The notes under the pieces were generated by a model, which did not search any database, was not told the DNA's origin, and saw only the letters and a program-made list of their open reading frames with translations. The position numbers and the translations under genes were made by a program. This document shows, one piece after another, positions 1 through 7,568 of a stretch of DNA of 64,000 bases. Each line of letters opens with the position of its first letter. Position 1 is the stretch's first letter. Origin of the DNA: CAYUMU01 sp964445985 (lineage in GTDB: Bacteria > Planctomycetota > Planctomycetia > Pirellulales > S012-138); NCBI GenBank assembly GCA_964445985.1, contig CAYUMU010000005.1, forward strand, positions 62,001 through 126,000. The letters are read 5' to 3'.

Positions 1-586
1 AGGCGAGCACGACGCTCTGAGCGTCGTTGCGCCAGAAAAGCAAACCGATGCCGAGCACGCAGAACAACAAACTCTGTACAAACTGCAACATCGATACCAC
101 GCGGAACATCCGCAGGCCGCCGAACAATTCATACAGATAGTTGTAGGCGATCAGCACGAATAGAGTCAGTGAAATGATCGCGATCAGTCGATCTTCGCCC
201 GGCCGGCCAAAGATCAATCGCGAGAACCAATCCGGCTGCCAGAACATCCATAACGTGGCGGCAATAGACAACGCGACAATCCAGGTCGATGTGCGCCGCA
301 AGAACGGCCGCGCTTGGCCCCGCAGTCGATAGTGCTCCAAGTATCGTGAGAAGGTGCCGGGCAGTCCTAACACGGCGACCGGCGCCGCCAGCATCAAAAA
401 CCCATAGGCCAAATCCCACTGACCCAGTTCGTCGGGCTCCAGCCAGCCGCAAAACAAGATCCCGCGCACAAAGCCGATTCCGCGTTGAAACAGCGTCATC
501 AATAGCAGAAAGAGCACGCTTTGCGTAAGCGTGTCTACCCGCAGAAATTGCGACTCTCGATCGGACTTGGCGCGGCGGAATAACAC
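1..586 (-). CDS. Lipopolysaccharide/polysaccharide flippase (Wzx-like), partial
   Basis: The minus strand is open from a GTG at 586 to the window edge, so the C-terminal part lies outside. The about 195 visible residues are hydrophobic, with helices around residues 30-50, 60-80, 105-125, 145-165 and 175-195 separated by short basic loops (for example RRAKSDRESQF near the start and EHYRLRGQARPFLRR in the middle). This is the topology of MOP-superfamily (Wzx/MurJ-type) flippases, which move undecaprenyl-linked glycans across the inner membrane. The neighbours (polysaccharide deacetylase, BcsL-like acetyltransferase, Wzz-like protein) support a role in exopolysaccharide export. The GTG start has no strong ribosome-binding site, so the true start could differ slightly. 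The family call is inference from hydropathy and context. Confidence 0.6.
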   Translation of the reverse strand, partial: MLFRRAKSDRESQFLRVDTLTQSVLFLLLMTLFQRGIGFVRGILFCGWLEPDELGQWDLAYGFLMLAAPVAVLGLPGTFSRYLEHYRLRGQARPFLRRTSTWIVALSIAATLWMFWQPDWFSRLIFGRPGEDRLIAIISLTLFVLIAYNYLYELFGGLRMFRVVSMLQFVQSLLFCVLGIGLLFWRNDAQSVVLA

Positions 587-645
587 GGTGTTGAGGAGAG
601 GGATGGAGAGCGGAGGGATGCTGATAGTTATATCTGGCGCCTATC

Positions 646-673
646 CGTCATTCCCGCGAAGGCGGAAATGACG
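646..673. repeat. REP-like palindrome, copy 1
   Basis: Imperfect inverted repeat with 12-base arms (CGTCATTCCCGC and GCGGAAATGACG) and a 4-base loop, in the 269-base gap upstream of the flippase gene. Related sequence recurs at 805-853 and 14856-14889. Confidence 0.6.
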
Positions 674-804
674 AATGCATAGGGACATTATTTAATCCTC
701 GATCCATATTGGCTCTAGCCACTAAAACGAAGCCGAAGAATTACTTCCCACTATGCAGTTCGCATTTAAGCCGATGGTGATAGTTGGGTCGGTTCCGCCG
801 CGCT

Positions 805-853
805 GGATTCCCGCCTTCGCGGGCATGACGGATTGCGCGGGAATGACGGATTC
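805..853. repeat. REP-like palindrome, copy 2
   Basis: GGATTCCCGCCTTCGCGGGC followed by two ATGACGGATT units about 20 bases apart, immediately downstream of the deacetylase stop codon. It shares the CCCGC-GAAG-GCGGG core with 646-673 in inverted orientation. It could act as a transcript end for the minus-strand deacetylase, but no T-run follows. Confidence 0.55.
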
Positions 854-855
854 GT

Positions 856-1728
856 CTAAACTGCCGCTGGTTCCCTCGTCCGCAGTCGGTCTTCCGCCGT
901 GCGATAGTCATACCGCTTGATTCGGCGTTCTTTCAAAGGATCAACCGTGGTCCAGTTCTTCAAACGAATCAGCGGACCTTCGCCGCCGAACCGCTGCAAA
1001 TGGAAGGGGTCGTCGCCCGGCCGATTGTAGCCGCCGTAGGCCGAACAGACGGCGTCGAGCCCTGCCTCGCGAGCCATTTCAAACGCCGCCGGTTGCAGGT
1101 TGGTCTTCATTCCAAATGGAAACGCGAAGAAGCGGATTCGCTGCCCCACGGCTTGCGCCAACTCGTCGGTGGCGGTTATCACTTCGTCTTCCAGAATGTC
1201 GCGATTCTCGATCGCGCCCAGGTCGGCGTGGGTGCGACTATGCGCCCCAATTTCAATGCCGGCCGCCGACAGCTGGCGCAGTTGTTCGAGCGTGTTGGGA
1301 GCGAACCGGTTCCCCATTTTTATGTCGTGCGGATAGGGCTCGCCCGTCTGAGCGTTTTGAGTCGTCACAAAATAGGTGCAAGGTATTTTGTTCTGAATCA
1401 ACCAGGGGAGCGCCTGCTCACAGTTCTCGGCGTAGCCATCATCAAACGTGATGCTTACTGAAGGCCGGTGGGGGGCGTCGCTCATCAGCCGTCGCCGCAC
1501 GGCGTCGAGCCCAATCAGATCGAAATGCTTGCGCAGCCAGGTTATATGGCGGCGGAATTCGCGATTGGAAACGGTCCAGCTGTTGGCATGGTCGTCGGCA
1601 ATCCGGTGGTAGTACACCACCATGGCGGGCGACCGCCCGTTTCTCGCGTCCTGACAATTGCGAATCGCCCGCCACGGGGTGGTGGCGGCGTAGTAAGGAC
1701 CAATGAGTAGTTGTTTCCACTCAAACAT
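856..1728 (-). CDS. Polysaccharide deacetylase family protein (carbohydrate esterase 4, NodB-like)
   Basis: A 290-residue protein with the NodB homology domain from about residue 35 to 270. Motif 1 is SITFDDGYAEN (the Asp pair: general base and metal ligand); motif 2 is H-S-R-T-H in GIEIGAHSRTHADL, giving the two metal-binding His; a later segment reads FFAFPFG. The family removes N- or O-acetyl groups from glycans such as chitin, peptidoglycan or exopolysaccharide using a divalent metal. There is no signal peptide. I chose the ATG at 1728 (MFEWKQ) over a TTG 45 bases upstream that would overlap the preceding stop, because family members begin with a similar WKQ segment. Together with the adjacent acetyltransferase it suggests that the acetylation state of the local exopolysaccharide is edited; that role is inferred. 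Confidence 0.85.
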   Translation of the reverse strand: MFEWKQLLIGPYYAATTPWRAIRNCQDARNGRSPAMVVYYHRIADDHANSWTVSNREFRRHITWLRKHFDLIGLDAVRRRLMSDAPHRPSVSITFDDGYAENCEQALPWLIQNKIPCTYFVTTQNAQTGEPYPHDIKMGNRFAPNTLEQLRQLSAAGIEIGAHSRTHADLGAIENRDILEDEVITATDELAQAVGQRIRFFAFPFGMKTNLQPAAFEMAREAGLDAVCSAYGGYNRPGDDPFHLQRFGGEGPLIRLKNWTTVDPLKERRIKRYDYRTAEDRLRTREPAAV

Positions 1729-1769
1729 GATTTTCTCAGCAGCTGCAGGGCGTGTGAGCGTTGGCCAAA

Positions 1770-2891
1770 TCAATCGACTTCGGTTCCCGCCACCCAGCGC
1801 TTTAGCAGCCGGCCTGCTTCCCAGGCGCCGTGCCGCAGCTTCGCGGTTAGTCGGGGGGGTACAATCTCAATATTGACGCACTCGGTGGGCTCGGCTCTCC
1901 AGTGCGATTTGTAGGGTTCGTCGCCCCGCAGCAAGTCAAAGTGCGCGAAGCCCTGGTCCATGGCCCTCCGCAAGGTGGCGAGCGAAGTCAACCGGCCGGG
2001 CTCCAGTTCCAACAGTTCCGGATCCACGCCGGCCTGATAGGCATAAACCGTGTCGTCGCTAGAAAAGTGATACTCGGCGGCGGCCAGCTTGCCGTCGATC
2101 TCGAGCCAGTGGAGTCGCAATCTTCCCTGTTGCAAAAACTGCTCGGCCATATCGCGATGGAAGGCCGTGAACACGGGGGAATGGAACACGCCCAAATCAC
2201 CCTGCGTGATCCAGCGTCGCTGATGCAAGTGCACCAGGATTTCCCATCCCAGCGGCAGTTCCTCGCGACGCGCCACCGTGTGCAGCACGGCCCGGCCGGT
2301 ATCGAGAAAGGTGCGTTGCAGGCGGCGCAGCTGTTTGCGATGCCCTTTTGAAAGCATGGCCTCGTAACTTGCCCACGACTCGGGGAACGTCAGCCGCCAG
2401 CAACTGAGCGTGGGCTCTTGGTGCACGGCGGCGCCGCGCGATGCCAGTTCGCGCACCAATCGGCCGACGTTGGCGTCGGTGGTTGGCACGCCGTCCATAT
2501 TGAGCAGATCCCAGTCGAGGGGACCGCTGATCTGCGATTCATCGCTGCCAGGGCCTTTGCAAAGGTAATCGGCCAGGGCGGGCAGCACCGTGTTTTCGCT
2601 GCCCGACTTGCAGAGCACCGTTTGATAATCGGAGCACACCTCGCCCGAGCCTAAAAAGCGAAGCACCCGGCCTCGAGCCCTGAGGGGCTCGATATACCAG
2701 GGCGCGACCCCCAGCAATTCGCCGTCGGCGGCCACGACCACCAATACATACAACTGGCCCTGCTGGCCATAATGCCTCCACCAGGTGGAGTTCCATTCGC
2801 AAAGACGAAACGGCACCCCATTTGCCAGATTGTTCCAGGCGGTGGCGAGCTGATGAAGCTCTACGGCATGGGTGATTCGCCTAACGTGCAT
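1770..2891 (-). CDS. GNAT-fold acyltransferase, BcsL/CelD/FemAB-like
   Basis: About 373 residues with no signal peptide or membrane segment. It resembles the Acetyltransf_6 (BcsL/CelD) group: an N-terminal half with LATAWNNLANGVPFRLCEW and FLGSGEVCSDYQ, and a C-terminal GNAT-like half with GKLAAAEYHFSSDDTVYAY and FDLLRGDEPYKSHW, the usual end of the domain. Members sit in cellulose and exopolysaccharide clusters and are thought to acylate sugar precursors or the polymer. The ATG at 2891 (MHVRRI) is preferred to the upstream start at 3008, which would add a low-complexity basic leader. It ends 41 bases before the deacetylase start and is probably co-transcribed with it. Substrate unknown. Confidence 0.75.
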   Translation of the reverse strand: MHVRRITHAVELHQLATAWNNLANGVPFRLCEWNSTWWRHYGQQGQLYVLVVVAADGELLGVAPWYIEPLRARGRVLRFLGSGEVCSDYQTVLCKSGSENTVLPALADYLCKGPGSDESQISGPLDWDLLNMDGVPTTDANVGRLVRELASRGAAVHQEPTLSCWRLTFPESWASYEAMLSKGHRKQLRRLQRTFLDTGRAVLHTVARREELPLGWEILVHLHQRRWITQGDLGVFHSPVFTAFHRDMAEQFLQQGRLRLHWLEIDGKLAAAEYHFSSDDTVYAYQAGVDPELLELEPGRLTSLATLRRAMDQGFAHFDLLRGDEPYKSHWRAEPTECVNIEIVPPRLTAKLRHGAWEAGRLLKRWVAGTEVD

Positions 2892-3300
2892 GAAGCTATT
2901 CCGCGAACAACTGGGGAGCGACCCGGGGCTGGTCGCCGCGCAGTGCCTGGCAAACTGGTCGCCGCTTCGAGGAGGAAGCTGCGAAGGGTGCGCGGTCCTC
3001 GCGCACATTGAGTAGCGACAATCCTTCCTAACTCTCCCTCAGGTTCTGGGAGAAGCAAATCCGATTTCGTCATCGGTTGCACCGCGTGGAGTTTCGGCAA
3101 CAGCCTGTTGAAGAGACGCAACACTCCGAGGAGGAGGGCCGACTGCCGGCCGAAAGATGCAAACAGTTCCGTGTAAATAGGTTGCGACTCAAAAACAGGG
3201 CTCGTGGGGGCTCAAAAACAGCTCTGGCACAGCCTCTGCTTTTCTGGTCTGGCGTCGCTCGTCGTTTACCAGTTGGCTCGCTAAGTCAGGAATCGCCACG
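2892..3300. other. Divergent intergenic region between acetyltransferase and wzz-like gene
   Basis: About 409 bases that must hold the promoters of two divergent polysaccharide genes. A short inverted repeat (TCTCCC / GGGAGA, 3031-3051) and a direct repeat (3188-3221, listed separately) are visible. No convincing gene. Confidence 0.5.
3188..3221. repeat. Short direct repeat upstream of wzz-like gene
   Basis: CTCAAAAACAG occurs at 3188-3198 and again at 3211-3221, 23 bases apart (about two helical turns) and each followed by a GCTC. It lies 80-110 bases upstream of the wzz-like start and could be a paired regulator site; that is inference. Confidence 0.35.
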
Positions 3301-4779
3301 ATGAACCGCCACCTCCGACCCGCATCGCCACTGCTGAACTTGCTTGGTGTTCTGCGTCGTCACGCTTTGCTGTTGGTTATCCCCACCGTGGTTTGCACGG
3401 TGCTCGCCGCAGGCTACGCTTTCTTCCGCGCCCCCACCTGGGAAGCTTCGCAAACCGTGTTGCTGCGGAACGAGGCGGTTAGCAACAGCGACGAAGTGCT
3501 GGGGCGTTTCCGCAACATCGATGATCTGAAACTCACCCAAGAAACCGTGCTGGAAGTCGCCTTGAGCCACTCGGTGCTGGAATCCGTGCTTCGCGAAGCT
3601 GGCCGCCCCGCCAGCGGCCAAGACGTTGCCGACCTTCGCGACAATGTGAGCGTGGTTCCGCCCGACGGGGCCGAGTTCGGCAAGACCGAGTTGTTTTACA
3701 TCAAGGTTCGCGACCGCGGCCCCGAGTCGGCCAGCCACATGGCCTCGCTCTTGGCTCTGCACCTGCAAGAGGGCCTGCAACGCCTGCGAAGTGCCCGGGC
3801 CGGCAGCGTTACCGAGGAATTGCAACGCGGCGTGCTGATTGCCCAAGAGGAACTGGAAACGACCGGCGCCAAGCTCTCGGCCATCGAAAGCCAGGTGGGT
3901 GGCGACCTCGCCGACCTCCGCATGCTCGATCTGACCGCCACCGGCGACAGCGACCTCCGTCGCCAACTCACCACCGTGCAAGATGAACTGCGGGCTGCCG
4001 AAACCCTGCTGCGTGCCAAAGAAGAATCGCTCGACCTGTTGCTCCAGGCCCAGAACGATCCGGGCCGGTTGTTGGCCATGCCCACCGAGTTGCTGGCCGC
4101 TCACCCCGGCCTGGCTCGCCTCAAAGACGGCCTGGTGGCGGCTCAACTCAAGACGGCCGACATGATGGGTTTGATGTCGGAGAACCACCCCTTGGTGAAA
4201 GCGGCCCTCGAAGCCGAACAGCAGATCAGCCGCCAACTGCACGCCGAACTGGCCATTGCCCTGCGAGGCGGCGAAGTGGAACGACGATTGACCGCTGCCC
4301 GCGTGAACGACTTGAACCAGCAGCGGAACGACCTCGATACCCGGCTGGGCCGCCTGGCCACGCTCCGCGCCAATTACTCGACCTTGGCCACGCAGGTGAA
4401 GCATCGCACGCTGTTGCTTGAGCAATCGCAAGCCGCGTTGTCCACGGCCCGCACGGCCGAAGCCGCCGCCGCCAGCGCCAGCCAGATCAGCCTGATCGAC
4501 AGCCCCATTGTTGGCAACCGCCCGGTGGGCCCCAGCCGCGGCATCATTGTCATCGCTGGTTTCGCCGGCGGCTTGATGCTCGGAGCCGGCCTGCTGTTCC
4601 TGCTGGTTCCCGCTGGAGAATTCACCACGCAGGCTGCCCGTGCCGTGGACTCGGAAGCGGCCGCGACCGAAGTGGTTCGCGCCGCCGGTCGGCAAACGGC
4701 CCGCGCCGCCAACTACAACACCTCGCTGGTTTCGGCTCCCTGGCCGTTTGAATCGGTCGAGCACACCGCCAGCCGCTAA
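3301..4779 (+). CDS. Wzz/GumC-type polysaccharide chain-length or co-polymerase protein
   Basis: A 492-residue inner-membrane protein. A transmembrane helix at about residues 20-42 (ALLLVIPTVVCTVLAAGY) is followed by a large periplasmic region with heptad-like coiled coil (about 170-390, rich in Ala, Leu, Glu and Gln) and a second helix at about 412-435 (GIIVIAGFAGGLMLGAGLLF) preceded by a Pro-containing stretch, the Wzz signature layout. The C-terminal about 55 residues are cytoplasmic and carry no BY-kinase Walker motifs, so unlike many GumC/EpsB proteins it has no fused tyrosine kinase. It would control polymer length or export together with the flippase upstream. ATG start preceded by CAGGA. 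Confidence 0.8.
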   Translation: MNRHLRPASPLLNLLGVLRRHALLLVIPTVVCTVLAAGYAFFRAPTWEASQTVLLRNEAVSNSDEVLGRFRNIDDLKLTQETVLEVALSHSVLESVLREAGRPASGQDVADLRDNVSVVPPDGAEFGKTELFYIKVRDRGPESASHMASLLALHLQEGLQRLRSARAGSVTEELQRGVLIAQEELETTGAKLSAIESQVGGDLADLRMLDLTATGDSDLRRQLTTVQDELRAAETLLRAKEESLDLLLQAQNDPGRLLAMPTELLAAHPGLARLKDGLVAAQLKTADMMGLMSENHPLVKAALEAEQQISRQLHAELAIALRGGEVERRLTAARVNDLNQQRNDLDTRLGRLATLRANYSTLATQVKHRTLLLEQSQAALSTARTAEAAAASASQISLIDSPIVGNRPVGPSRGIIVIAGFAGGLMLGAGLLFLLVPAGEFTTQAARAVDSEAAATEVVRAAGRQTARAANYNTSLVSAPWPFESVEHTASR

Positions 4780-4946
4780 GAGCTTCGTCCAAGTGGCGGC
4801 TTTCTTCGCACCGCTTCGCTCATTAAGCTGGGTAAGGTATTGGTGGCCCACCCGGTTGGGCCTTCCCCCCCTCGGCTGCGCGACACGTGCAGGACTTGCG
4901 GCTGATGGGCTGCGTTCGTTATCGCCTTTTGCCACGAGATAGATCC

Positions 4947-6074
4947 ATGCGCAAGTTGTTTGGCGCCTTGCTTTGTGTAGCTCTGCCGACGGTGGGTTTG
5001 CTCGTCGCGCCCCAGGCCATCGCTCAAGACACCCTGCCTGCACCCCAAAAGCCGGCCGAATCCAAACCCTCGGCTCCCAAGCCTGCTCCATCCAAACCAG
5101 AAAAGCCCAAACCGGCCAAGCCGGTCGCTTACACCTCGGCGGCCGAGGCGGGGCCTGAATACCAAATCCAAGGAGAATACAGCGGACTGATCTCCGGCGG
5201 TTTTCGTCGCAAGCGAATCGGCGTGCAGGTGGTGGCTCGTGGCGATGGCAAGTTTACCGTGGTGGAATTTGGGGGCGGCCTGCCGGGCGACGGCTACAAT
5301 GGCCAAGACCGCAAAGAGTACGACGCCCAAATGACCGGAACCTTGGCGACCTATTCCGGCCCCAAGCATTACGGCCGGATTGTGCCCAACATGATCGTGG
5401 TTCGCGAGCACGGCACCAACACGCTGCTGGGCATGCTCACCAAATCCGTTCGTCGCAGCAGCACGCTGGGGTTAGCGCCGCCCTCGGGCGCCGTGGTGCT
5501 CTTCGATGGCACTTCTACCCGAGAATTCACGGGCGCCACCCTTACCGAAGACGGCCTGCTTGCCGAAGGACCGACCACGAAAGCCCCGGTCGGCGACTTT
5601 CGCCTGCATCTGGAGTTCAAGCTCCCCTTCATGCCCACGGCCACGGGCCAGGCTCGCGCCAACAGCGGGATTTACATTCAGCGACGATACGAAGTACAGA
5701 TTCTCGACTCCTTTGGCTTGCCGCCGCAGTTCAACGACTGTGGCAGTTTGTATCGGCAGCGTCCGCCGCAAATGAACATGTGCCTGCCGCCGCTGGTCTG
5801 GCAAACCTACGACATCGATTTTCAAACGGCCCGCTTCGGAAGCGACGGCAAGAAGGTGAAAAACGCCCGGATCACGGTGCGGCTGAACGGCGTTAAAGTG
5901 CACGACGACTACGAGATTGTGGGCAAGACCGGCGCCGGCCAGCCAGAGGGCCCTCAAATGCTGCCGATCTTGCTGCAGAATCATGGCAACCCGGTGCGCT
6001 TCCGCAACATCTGGCTGGTGCATCAGTATCCGTCGGCGGAATTGCCGCCGTTGGCCTGGCGGTTTGGCCGCTGA
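4947..6074 (+). CDS. Secreted DUF1080 (3-keto-disaccharide hydrolase-like) protein
   Basis: A 375-residue exported protein. Signal peptide at residues 1-27 (MRKLFGALLCVALP, cleavage near AIAQ), then a Pro/Lys-rich linker of AP-KP repeats to about residue 65. A small N-terminal domain (GEYSGLISGGFRRKRIGVQ, about 72-165) is followed by the DUF1080 jelly roll (about 175-375) with VVLFDGT, LHLEFKLPF, NSGIYIQRRYEVQILDS and the terminal NPVRFRNIWL. The domain is hugely amplified in planctomycetes; characterised relatives cleave 3-keto-glycosides. The N-terminal domain with GLISGGFRRKRIGVQVVARG recurs in planctomycete DUF1080 proteins and may position the substrate. ATG at 4947 chosen because it creates the signal peptide. 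Substrate unknown. Confidence 0.85.
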   Translation: MRKLFGALLCVALPTVGLLVAPQAIAQDTLPAPQKPAESKPSAPKPAPSKPEKPKPAKPVAYTSAAEAGPEYQIQGEYSGLISGGFRRKRIGVQVVARGDGKFTVVEFGGGLPGDGYNGQDRKEYDAQMTGTLATYSGPKHYGRIVPNMIVVREHGTNTLLGMLTKSVRRSSTLGLAPPSGAVVLFDGTSTREFTGATLTEDGLLAEGPTTKAPVGDFRLHLEFKLPFMPTATGQARANSGIYIQRRYEVQILDSFGLPPQFNDCGSLYRQRPPQMNMCLPPLVWQTYDIDFQTARFGSDGKKVKNARITVRLNGVKVHDDYEIVGKTGAGQPEGPQMLPILLQNHGNPVRFRNIWLVHQYPSAELPPLAWRFGR

Positions 6075-6130
6075 TCAGCCAGCAGCATTTGCGGTATAAT
6101 GCAGGGTAGTGTGCCCGATGATCTGAAAGT

Positions 6131-6195
6131 GAACCAAAGTCGCCTTTCGCTCCGCGAAAGGATCTGCTTTCGCGGAGCGAAAGCCAACTTGGTTT
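6131..6195. repeat. Dispersed 17-bp double palindrome, copy 1
   Basis: CTTTCGCTCCGCGAAAG (6144-6160) and its exact reverse complement CTTTCGCGGAGCGAAAG (6167-6183) are separated by 6 bases. Each half also folds on itself through CTTTCGC/GCGAAAG. Partly complementary flanks (AACCAAAG... ...CTTGGTT) extend the element to about 65 bases. An inverted homologous copy with matching flanks lies at 23621-23680. Confidence 0.85.
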
Positions 6196-6223
6196 ATAAA
6201 ACCTTCCCTGCCCTCCCCCCGCC

Positions 6224-6739
6224 ATGAGCCCCATGTCGTCTTCTCAGCAGCGCGTCTTCAAACTCTGGATGTTTGTGCTGGCCATTCTGGCTTGCACCAC
6301 CGTCGCCACGGCGTTTTGGCGGTATGCGCGAGCTCCAGAAGAAGGCCGTACCTCGCCGGCGGTCCAAACCAAGCTGGAGTTGCCCCATGTGGTGCGGTCA
6401 ATTCACCAGGTAGACAACTACACCTACCTGGAGTTAATGGACTCGCCCGACTCCAGCTATTGGATTGCTTCGCCTCGGGTGGCTGCCGAGGTGGGCGACC
6501 AGGTTTTCTATCACACCGGCCAAGAAATGCAGGACTTTGAAAGCCGCGGTCTGGGCGTGACCTTCGAACGCATCTTGTTTGTTGACCTGGTTCACGCCGT
6601 GAGCCCCGAGGGCGACGTGCGAGCTGGCAGCGATCACAGTCGCGCCGCTCCGCTCCGCCGCGAAGCCGCCGCGTTGGGAGATTCCTTCGCGCCCGACTTC
6701 GATCCGCGGCACGACGCCCCGCCCGCGGATCGGCCCTGA
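6224..6739 (+). CDS. Membrane-anchored NrfJ-like OB-fold protein
   Basis: A 171-residue protein with one N-terminal membrane segment (about residues 12-31, LWMFVLAILACTTVATAFW) and a small beta-rich domain (about 55-125) reading VDNYTYLELMDSPDSSYWIA, VGDQVFYHTGQEMQDFESRG and FERILFVDL. The pattern TY-x-E, W-x-A, VGD-x-V, M-x-x-F-x-S, TF-x-x-ILF matches a family of periplasmic OB-fold proteins sometimes annotated NrfJ-like. The C-terminal 45 residues are charged and probably disordered. Molecular function of this family is unproven. The start could be the second Met (6233). It stands alone between the palindrome at 6131-6195 and a convergent lysozyme-like gene. Confidence 0.65.
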   Translation: MSPMSSSQQRVFKLWMFVLAILACTTVATAFWRYARAPEEGRTSPAVQTKLELPHVVRSIHQVDNYTYLELMDSPDSSYWIASPRVAAEVGDQVFYHTGQEMQDFESRGLGVTFERILFVDLVHAVSPEGDVRAGSDHSRAAPLRREAAALGDSFAPDFDPRHDAPPADRP

Positions 6740-6773
6740 TCGGGAGCCGATCGCCAACCAGGCAACGGCTGGG

Positions 6774-7379
6774 CTAGGAGTTCGCCTGCTTCTTCAGCTC
6801 GCGCTCGACCTTTTGCCAGTACTTGAGCGTGGCCTGTTTCTTATGCCCTTGAGGGCCTCCATTGTGAACTCGGGCTCGGTCCTCGTCTGATCCGGCTGGA
6901 ATGTACCTTCGCCAGTAGGCCAACACGATCTGTTCCGCGTACTCCTTATCGCGGCAATCTTCATAGCTGCCGCCCAGCTTGGGATCAAACTCGGTGGCGT
7001 CTTTCCAGTAGGGCCGCGAAATTTGATAGGGTCCAATCGAATGGCCGCCGTCGCCATCGGGAGGATGCAACCTGCGGCTGGCCTCCACCATCCACAGGGC
7101 GTCGAGCAGCGGTTCATGGCGGTCGCCGGCTTCCGCCGAAACACCATGTGACTCAGCCATCGGCGCCTCCATCGCCGGTTTTTCAGAACAAGCGGGAAGG
7201 CCGATCACGATGGCGATTGCCATGCATCGCCAGCCCCACCTGGAATTCGCCAACCTTCGACCCTTTTCTGACACGGGCGGCGCTATTCCCGGCGGCGGTG
7301 TGCCCAGCGGCGGTGTTGTGCCCGGCGGCGCTGTGCCCAAGGGGTGAAAACCGTCAGCACTTTTCACGGCGATTTTCAC
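6774..7379 (-). CDS. Invertebrate-type lysozyme (destabilase)-like lipoprotein
   Basis: A 201-residue protein. The C-terminal domain (about 88-198) resembles i-type lysozyme: WMVEASRR with candidate catalytic Glu99, GDGGHSIGPYQISRPYW with Asp108/Asp110 as candidate second acid, YEDCRDKEYAEQIVLAYWRR, and RVHNGGPQG. Such enzymes cleave peptidoglycan. The disulfide-forming cysteines typical of animal enzymes are almost all missing. A hydrophobic segment ending in GLPAC (Cys64) looks like a lipobox, but it is preceded by a 50-residue leader with imperfect GTxPPG repeats, unusual for a lipoprotein. The GTG start at 7379 is supported by AAGGAG six bases upstream, so the leader seems genuinely translated; an internal ATG at 7223 would instead give a normal short lipoprotein signal. 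Confidence 0.65.
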   Translation of the reverse strand: MKIAVKSADGFHPLGTAPPGTTPPLGTPPPGIAPPVSEKGRRLANSRWGWRCMAIAIVIGLPACSEKPAMEAPMAESHGVSAEAGDRHEPLLDALWMVEASRRLHPPDGDGGHSIGPYQISRPYWKDATEFDPKLGGSYEDCRDKEYAEQIVLAYWRRYIPAGSDEDRARVHNGGPQGHKKQATLKYWQKVERELKKQANS

Positions 7380-7420
7380 ATCGGTCTCCTTACCGAGTCA
7401 CGTAATGGGTACGCAGTCAA

Positions 7421-7556
7421 GTAGGGTAGGCACCCCGTGCCTACCACCCGCGCCGCCGATCGTTTGACGTTGCCCCTTTGTCGGCCAGAGTCGTGCGCAG
7501 CCACGGCGGTCTGGCGATCCTCCACCCGAAAGGTACGCACGGGGTGCGTACCCTAC
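7421..7556. repeat. Inverted pair of GCACCCCGTGC palindromes
   Basis: Two 25-base palindromes, 7421-7445 and 7532-7556, are the same element in opposite orientation (core TAGGGTAGGCACCCCGTGC versus TAGGGTACGCACCCCGTGC). They flank about 86 bases lying between the divergent-facing ends of the lysozyme-like gene start and the RND gene stop. Either palindrome could form a transcript-end hairpin for the RND gene. Confidence 0.75.
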
Positions 7557-7568
7557 CGCTCCGGTTTA

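Noticed and set aside
4845..4862. GGCCCA/TGGGCC hairpin after the wzz-like gene as terminator
   Set aside because: Only 6 bp with no T-run; too weak to call.
3286..5091. 601-residue minus-strand open frame
   Set aside because: Antisense to the wzz-like gene and the start of the DUF1080 gene; no recognisable domain.
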